Source of the DNA: Kineosporia mesophila
GTDB lineage: Bacteria; Actinomycetota; Actinomycetes; Actinomycetales; Kineosporiaceae
Direction of reading: 5' to 3'
Assembly (NCBI RefSeq): GCF_021129235.1
Contig: NZ_JAJOMA010000016.1
Coordinates: 62,001 to 126,000 of the forward strand
Length of the DNA: 64,000 bases
Below are positions 24,081-33,000 of the stretch, in pieces. Below the pieces are notes generated by a model. The model had not been told where the DNA came from. It saw only the letters and a program-made list of their open reading frames with translations, and made no database searches. The translations under genes were made by a program, and so were the position numbers. Position 1 is the stretch's first letter, and each line of letters begins with the position of its first letter.

Positions 24081-27000
24081 CTAGTCGTCGTTTTTCCGCC
24101 GCCGGCGACGGGCCAGGAGCAGGAGCAGCCAGGGCCACCACAGGTACCAGGTGCTCGCCGCCAGCACCGCTACCAGCAGGGCGCCGATGCCGATGATCAG
24201 CGGGATCAGCAGGCTCTTGGGCAGGGCCCCGTTGAACACCGTGGGGGCCGGGGTCGGGCTCGGGGTCGCGGCTTCGGGTACGGGGGATGTGGTCGGGACC
24301 GGGGAGACGGGCGACGTGGTCGGCGTGGGGACGCCGATCGTCGGGTCCCCACGGCCGGGGGTGTCGTTGCCCCCGCCACCACCGGATCCCGAACCTCCCC
24401 CACTACCCGGTTTGCCGCTGCCCGACCCACCGCTGTTGTCATTACCGCCGCCACCACCCGATCCGGTGCCGCCGCCGTCGTTTCCCCCACCCCCGCCGGT
24501 ACCTTGCCCACCGGGATCGTTCTCGACCACCGTGATCCGCACGGCCTGCGTCGCGGTCTGCCCGATCGCATCGGTGATCTGCATCGTGAAGGCGTCGGTG
24601 CCCGCCTGGTCCGGGGCGGTGTAGCGGCAGAAGGCCGCACTGGCGGCGACCGAGCTGGCGCCCCGGTTCGGGATCGAGCACGCCAGCACCTTCAGGCCCG
24701 CGGACAACGAGCCCTGCGGAGCCACGGCCGTGGCCGCGTTCACCTCCACCTCGAGACTGATCGTGGCCTCCAGCAGCGGCGGAACGTAGGTGAAATCAAT
24801 TTCCGCGTCTGCGCTTCCGGCCGTGTTCGTCACGGTGACCGCGGCCGGTCCCTCGGCGTGCGCGGGAGTCAGTACCGTCAGCGAGGTGGACGAGGCGGCC
24901 CGGATCCCGCTCGGCAGGGCCCGGAACAGGCGGGTCGTCGAGGCCCCGACCACCACCCCGGAACCCGGCACACCGTCGAACGTCACCGTGGTGTCCGCGT
25001 CGAAACCGGTTCCGGTGATGGTGATCGGCGTGCCGCCGGCAACCGGCCCGAAGGCCGGTGTCACCCCGGTGACGGTCGGCGCCACCGGCGGCTCCACGTA
25101 GGAGTAGCTCACCGTCCCACCGGTCGTACCGTTCGGCGTGGTCACGGAAACCAGCACCGCACCGGCAATTCCGGCCGGGACCACAGCCGTGACCGTGGAG
25201 TCGTCGACCACCGTGAAACTCGCCGGCCCGGCGCCGAACTTCACCTCGGTGGCCCCGGTGAATCCCACCCCGGTCAGCGTGACCGTATTTCCGCCCGCCT
25301 CCGGCCCGCTCGCCGGGTCGACCGACGACAGCACCGGCGTGGATTGCGGCGCCACGTAGGTGAACTGGCTGTCCGCCGCCCCTCCGGCGGTCGCCACCCG
25401 CACGGTCACCGTCCCGGCCGGGTGGGCGGGAGTGCGGAGAATGATGGACGAATCGGTCACCGAGTCCGGTGTGACACTCGCGCCGTCCACGGTCACGGTG
25501 CCCCCGGCCAGGCCGGAACCATTGATGGTCAGGGTGGTTCCGCCCGCGGTCGGGCCGGCGTCCGGCGAGAGCGTCACGATCAGGGGCACCGGGACGTAGG
25601 TGAAGGTTCCCGGCGCGGAGTCACCTCCGACGGTGGTCACCACGACATCGGCCGCACCCGAGGATCCCGGTGGGGTGACGGCCGTGATCGTCGTGTCGTC
25701 CTGAACGGTGAAAGTGACCGCCACCCCACCGATGAGCACCTTGGTCGCGCCGGTGAGACCGGCACCGCGGATCGTCACCGAGGTGCCGCCGGTCACCGGT
25801 CCGCTCACACGGGTCACCCCGGTCAGGACGGGTGCGGCCACGTAGGCGTAGGTGCTGGTGGACGTCGCCGGTGTCGGTCCCCCGGGAGCCGTCACGGTCA
25901 CGTTCACCGGGCCGCCGGTCGGGGGGGTGGGCCCCACCGCCGTGATCGTGGTGTCGTTGCTGACCGTCCAGTTCGTCGCGGACAGCGCCCCGAACCGCAG
26001 GGCGGTCGCGCCGGTGAAGCCCGAACCGCGCACGGTCACCACGGAACCACCGGCCAGCGGTCCGGAAGCCGGTGTCACGCTGCTGATTCCCGGGATGTCC
26101 AGGTAGCTGAAGATCTCCGGCGCGGAGTCACCACCCGCCGTCGTGACCACCACGTTCACCGCCCCCGCGGAACCCGCCGGGCTGACCACGTCCAGGCGGT
26201 TCGCCGAGACGTACTGCACCGAGGCCGGTAGGGAACCGAACCTCACCGTCGACGCCGGGGTGAAACCGGAACCCGACAGGGTCACGGTGGTCCCCCCGGC
26301 CAACGGCCCCGAGGACGGCGCCACACCGCTCAGGACCGGTGCGACCTGGTACTCGAAAGCCCCACCCAGCAACGATGACCCGCCCGCCGTGGTGACCACG
26401 ACGTCCACAATTCCAGCCGGGTGCGCGGGACTGGTCGCGACCAGCTCGGTGGCCGAGACGAACTGCACCGAACCGGCGGGCGTGCCGTCGAATGTCACCT
26501 GTGAGCTATTGGTGAAGCCGGTGCCGGTGATCGTGACGCCGGTGCCCCCGGCGGTCGGGCCGGCATCCGGAGCCAGGCTCGAGACCACCGGCACGGCCAG
26601 GTAGAGGTAGCGGCCGCCGATCGTGATCGGTGATGTGCCACCGGTTCCGCTGATCAACACGTCCACCGGCCCGGCCCCCTGGGCGGGCGCCACGGCCGAG
26701 ATCTCGGTGTCACTGATGACCGAATAACTCACTGCCGCCACCGGGCCGAAGCTGACCCCGGTGGCGCTGTTGAAGTCGAAACCACTGATCACTACCGTAT
26801 TCCCCCCGTTCAACGGGCCCGATGCGGGCTGAACGCCCGTGATCACCGGAACGTCGGTGTAGATGAAGTCGCTGACGGCGCCGGAATTGCCGTAGGCGGT
26901 GGTCACGACCACGCTGACGGTGGACGCCGACGGCACTGCGGGCGCAGCGGCCACGAGCCGGGTCGGACCGACGAACTGGACGGACGCGGCCGGCTGGGCA

Positions 27001-30000
27001 CCGAAGGCGACCGTGGACGCGAGCGTGAACCCGGTGCCGTCAATGGTCACCGACGTCCCGCCGGAGAGCGGACCGGCCGCCGGAGCGAGGGCCGTGACGG
27101 TCGGAGCGGCCGCGAAAGTAAAGATGGAACCGGCCGATCCACCGGCGGTCGAGATGATCACCGCGGCCGCACCGGTGCCCGCCGGAGTGGTGAAGGCGAT
27201 GGTGAAGTCGTCGGCCACGCTGAACGGCACGGCCACTCCCCCGACCCTCACACTGGTCGCACCGTCAAACCCGCTGCCCGACAATGTAACCGGGGTACCA
27301 CCGGTCACCGGCCCGGAGCTGGGCGAGAGCGCACCGATGACCGGAACCGCACGATAGGTGAACCGGTCGCCGCTGCTGGTCGCGGTGGTTCCGCCCGGCC
27401 CGGTCACCCGCACGTCGACCACGCCCACGGCCTGGGCCGGGCTGGTCGCGGTGATCTGGGTGGGGCTCATCACCGCGAACCCGGTGGCAGGCACTCCACC
27501 GAATGCGACAGCCGTGGCGCCACCGAACCCGGTACCGGTGATCGTGACGATCGCGCCCCCGGCAATCGGCCCTTCGTCCGGTGAAACGCCATGGACGGAG
27601 GGGATATCGGCGTAGGTGAACATCACCGGCGCGCTGACTCCGCCCGGCGTGGTCACGACGATGTCCGCGGAACCGGCCGACCCCGGCGGGGTGGTGAAGG
27701 TGATCGTCGAGTCGTTCAGCACGGTGAACACCACGGGGACGCCGCCGATGGTGAGGCCCGTCGTCCCGATGAACCCGCTGCCCGAGAGTGTGACCACGGT
27801 ACCGCCGGCAAGCGGTCCGGTGTCCGGGGCCGCGGTGCCGATCGAGGGCACCGGGGCGTAGCGGTAACGATCAGCAGAGGACGACGCGGAGACTCCGCCG
27901 GGAGCCGTCACCACGACGTCAACGGTCCCGGTTCCGGGTGGCGCGAACACGGAGATCCGGGAATCACTGCTGACGGTGAAGCCCGAGGCCGCGACCGCCC
28001 CGAAGCGCACGACCGTCGCGCCGAAGAAGCCCGAACCGTCGACCGTGACCAGCGTTCCGCCGGCCTCCGGCCCGGCGACCGGCGAGACCCCGGAAACGAT
28101 CGGCACATTCGCATAGCGGAAGACACCGGTACTGGAACCACCCACGGTCGTCACCCGCACCACGGCATTACCCGGGGAACCCGCCGGAGCGACCGCGGTG
28201 ATCGAAGCGTCGCTGTTCACCGTGTACGAGACGGCCGCCACCCCGTCGAAGGTCACCCCCGAAGCCCCGGTCAGCCCGGAACCCGCAAGGGTGACCGTGG
28301 TGCCACCCGAGAGAGGCCCGGCTCCCGGAGAGACGGACGAGATGGTCGGGGCATCGGTGTAGGTAAAGGTGTTCCCCGGCCCCGAAGACCCGTAGGCCGT
28401 GGTGACGACGACATTCACCCCACCCGCCGAACCGCGGACGGGCAATACCGCAATGAGCTGGGACGGGCTGATGAACTGCACCGAGGCAGCCGCCGCCCCG
28501 CCGAACGCCACGGTGGAGGCCAGGGTGAATCCGGTACCGGACACGGTCACCGCGGTACCGCCGCTCAGCGGCCCGGCATCCGGCGTCAGGGCGGTCACGG
28601 TCGGGGCGTTGACGTAGGTGAAGGTGACGGGAGCCGAGGTCCCACCCGGCGTCACTACCACCACCGGCACCGACCCGGCCGCATGAGAGGGCGTGGTCAG
28701 GGTGAGCGTCGAGCCGTCGACCAGGCTGAATCCGACGGAAACACCGTCCACGGTGACATCCGTAGCGGCCGAGAACCCGGAACCCGTGACAGTGAACGAA
28801 GTCCCGCCGGACAGAGGACCCGACGAAGGGTTCACTCGGGTAACAACGGGAACCGGCGCATACCGATACCGGCCAGCCACCGACACGGCCGAAACTCCAC
28901 CAGGAGCGGTGACCACCACGTCCACAATCCCCGAACCAGCCGGAGCGAAGACAGTGATCCGCGTATCACTACTGACCGTCAGACCGGTCCCGGCAACCCC
29001 ACCGAACGAAACATTCGAAGCCCCGGTAAATCCAGACCCGTCAACGGTGACCAGCGTTCCCCCGGCCTCCGGACCGGCACCCGGCGAGACCCCACTGAAA
29101 GTCGGAGAAACTTTATAGGTGAAAAGATTTCCGGTGGCGGAGGTTCCGTAGGCCGTTGCCACCACCACGTTCACAGCTCCCGCCGACCCCCGCGCCGGCG
29201 AGTCCGCGATCAGCTGCGTCGGGCTCACGTACTGCACGACAGCAGCAACGCCCCCGAACGTCACCGTCGAGCCCGGGGCGAAATCGGTACCGGTGACCGT
29301 TACCGCGGTACCGCCACCGAGCGGCCCGGCATCCGGCGAAAGACCGCTCACCGATGGAGCATCCGCATAACGGAACGAGATCGGCGCGGACGTTCCACCC
29401 GCCGTCGTCACCACCACGGCCGCGTTCCCCGGCAACCCGGGCGGAGTAACCAGAGTGACGACGGAATCACTGACCACGGTAAAAGAAACTGAACTACCGC
29501 CCACCGCTAACGAACTGACATCCGTCAGGCCGGTACCGGTCAGGGTCAGCGTCGTTCCACCCGCGGTCGGCCCGAAAACAGGAGACAGCGACGTGACCAC
29601 CGGCACCGGCGCATAACGGAAGCGATCGGCCACCGAGAGAACCGAAACACCGCCCGGCCCAGTCACCGTCACATCAACACTGCCGGTACCGGCCGGAGCG
29701 GTGGCGGTGATCCGGGTGTCCGTGGAGACGGTGAAGGTGGCCACGGACGACCCGAACCGCACCTGGGTGGCATCGGTGAACCCGGTGCCGGTGATCGTGA
29801 CGACGGTACCGCCGGACTCCGGGCCGGCGTCCGGGGTCAGGGCCGAGACCGAAGGCGCTGTGCAGTAGACGTATCCACCGGTCAGCGAATCCTGACCGTA
29901 CGGTGTGGCCACCACCACGTCGGCCGGACCGGCGCTGCCCGCCGGCACCACGGCCGACAGCTGGGCCGGCGACACGTACTGCACCGAGGTGGCCGCGTTG

Positions 30001-33000
30001 CCCCCGACGGTCACGGTCGAGGTCAGGGTGAAGCCGGTTCCGGCGATGCTCACCACCGTGCCACCGGCCAGCGGCCCGGCCGAGGGGGTCACGCCGGTCA
30101 GGGTGGGTCCGGCGGCGTAGGTGAATCGATCAGAGGACGAGGTGGCTGAGGTCACGTACGGGCCCACCACGGTCACGTCGACCGTCCCGACCGCACCGGC
30201 CGGGCTCACCGCGGTGATCTGCGAGCCGCTGCTGACGGTGAACGACGCGGCCGGGACCGAGCCGAAACGCACGGCTGTCGCCCCGCTGAACCCGGAACCA
30301 CTGATGACGACGACGGCGCCGCCGCCAGTAGCACCGCCGGCCGGCAGGAGTGACGCGACGACCGGGTCGGCAACGTAAATGAATGATGTTCCGGCCGAAG
30401 AAGTCCCCCCATCACCGGTGGTCACCCGAACATCCACCGGCCCCGCACTACCCGCCGGGGTGGTGGCGGTGATCTGCGTCGGCCCCACCACGGTGTACGA
30501 CGTCGCCGCGACACCACCGAACGACACCCCGGTGACGCCGTAGAACTGCGTGCCGGTGATCGTCACCGATGTTCCCCCGGCCACCGGACCACTGGTGGGG
30601 CTCACCGAGGTCAGGGTGGGCGTCCCCACGTACCGGAACCGATCGACCGCGCCGGTGGCCGAGGCCCCGCCGACCGTGGTCACCGTGACGTCGGCCCGGC
30701 CGGTACCGGCCGGGGCGACGGCGGTGATCCGGGTGTCCGAGTCCACCGTGAAGGAGGCCGAATTCCCGTCGAAGCGCACGGAACTGGCCGTGGTGAAACC
30801 GGTTCCGCCGACGATCACGCTGATGCCGCCCGCCTCCGGCCCCTGGGCGGGCGAGATCCCGGTGACGGTGGGCACGGGAATGTAGGTGAAGGTACCGGGT
30901 GCCGAGGTACCGCCGTCAGCGGTCGTGACCGTGACCCCGGCCGCCCCGGCCCCGTGCGGCGGGGTCACAGCCGTGATCTGGGTATCGCTGTTCACCGTAT
31001 ACGTCGAAGCGTTCGTTCCACCGAACTGCACGGCCGTCGCCCCGGACCCGGTGGTGAACCCCGTCCCGGTGATGACGACCGAGGTGCCGCCCGCGATCGG
31101 CCCGTTCAGCGGTGACAGACCGGAAACGACTGGTGTGCCGACATACAGGAAGCCGGCCGCCGCCGAGGTCCCGCCCGGCGCCGTCACCACCACGGAGACC
31201 GGGCCCGCGACGTGGGCGGGAGCCTGGGCGATGATCAGCGTGTCAGTGCTGACCGCGATCACCCCGGCCGCCGCGATCCCGTCGAACGTCACCGTGGTCG
31301 CGCCGGTGAAGCTGGATCCGGTGATGGACACCAGGGTCCCGCCACCGACGGGCCCGTGCGTGGGCGAAAGCCCCGTGATGGCGGGTGCGGCCTGGTAGCT
31401 GAACCGATCGGCGACCACCACGGCAGAGGTGCCGCCGACCGCGGTGACCCGGACGTCCACTGTTCCGGCGGATCCGGGGGGAGCCACGGCAGTAATCTGG
31501 GTCGCCGAGTTGACCACGTAGGAGGTGGCCGACCCCGACCCGAACGAAACCGCCGAAGCCCCAGTGAATCCGGTACCCGTCACCACGACGGTGGAGCCGC
31601 CGGCCAGCGGTCCGGCCGAAGGAGCGACCAAGGTGACGGTCGGGGCGGCGACGTAGGTGTAGACGTCTCCCCCCACCACACCCGAGGTTCCACCGACCGT
31701 GGTGACCCGAACGTCCACTGCTCCAGCAGTTCCGGCGGGGGCAACGGCGGTGATTCGCGTGCCCGAGTCGACCGTGAACGAGGTGGCAGCAGTCGAGCCG
31801 AACGACACGGAGGAAGCACCGGTGAAGCCGATACCCGTGACCACCACGGTAGTGCCCCCACTCACCGGTCCGGCCGAAGGCGCGACAGCAGTCACCACCG
31901 GGGCAGCAACGTAGGTGTAAACGTCTCCCGCCACCACAGCCGAAGTTCCACCGACCGTGGTGACCGTGACGTCCACCGGCCCGGCCGCCTGAGCCGGAGC
32001 GAAAACCGTGATCAGCGAGCCAGAACTGACCGACACCCCGGTAGCCGCCACCCCACCGAACGAAACCCCGGTCGCCCCGCTGAATCCGGTGCCGTTGATC
32101 GTGACCACCGTGCCCCCGCCCACCGGACCGGCGACAGGCGAGACCGAGGTCACCGCAGGCGCCACGACGTAGGTGTACTGCAACGGGCTCGAACCCCCGG
32201 TGAGCCCGTAGAGCGTGCTGACCACCACGTTCACGGCCCCGGCCGATCCGGCGGGTACGGTCGCGGTGATCTGGCTGTCCGAGTTCACCGTGTAGGTGGC
32301 CGCGTTCGCCCCGAACGAGACGTCGGTGGTGGTCAGGAACCCGGTGCCGGTCAGCACCACGGTGTTGCCCCCGGCCGTCGGCCCACTGGCCGGCGAGATC
32401 GAGGTCAGCGTGGGCAGACCCTGGTAGGTGTACAGGTCGGCGGGGATGGCATCGCTCGTGCCGTAGGGGTTGGTGACCTGGACGTGCACCTGTCCGGTGG
32501 GATGCGGTGGGATACCGCGGATCTGGATCTGGGTCGGGGTCACGCTGAGGATCTGGATGGTCGGGTAGCCGTCGAAGGTCACGCTGGTGGCCCCGGTGAA
32601 ACCCGTTCCGGTGATGGTGACCACCTGGGTCAGGCTGCCGATGGCCGCGCCGCCGCTCGGGTTCAGGCCGGTCACGGCGGGCGGGGCGACGAAGGTGAAC
32701 CGGTCGGCGGCGCTGGTGGCCGAGACCCCGCCCGGGGCGGTCACGGTCACGTCGACCGGGCCCGCCGCGTGGGCCGGGGAGACGGCGGTGATCTGGGTGT
32801 CGGAGCTGACCGTGATGACGCCGGTGGCCGGGGTACCGCCGAACGACACGGAGGATGCGCCGGTGAAGCCCGTTCCGGTCACGGTGACGGTGGTTCCGCC
32901 CGTGGTGCTGCCGGTGGTGGGCGAGACGGCCGTCACCGTGGGCGCTGCCACGTAGCTGTACTGGCCGGCCGACGACGTGGGCGAGGTGCCGCCCAGGGTG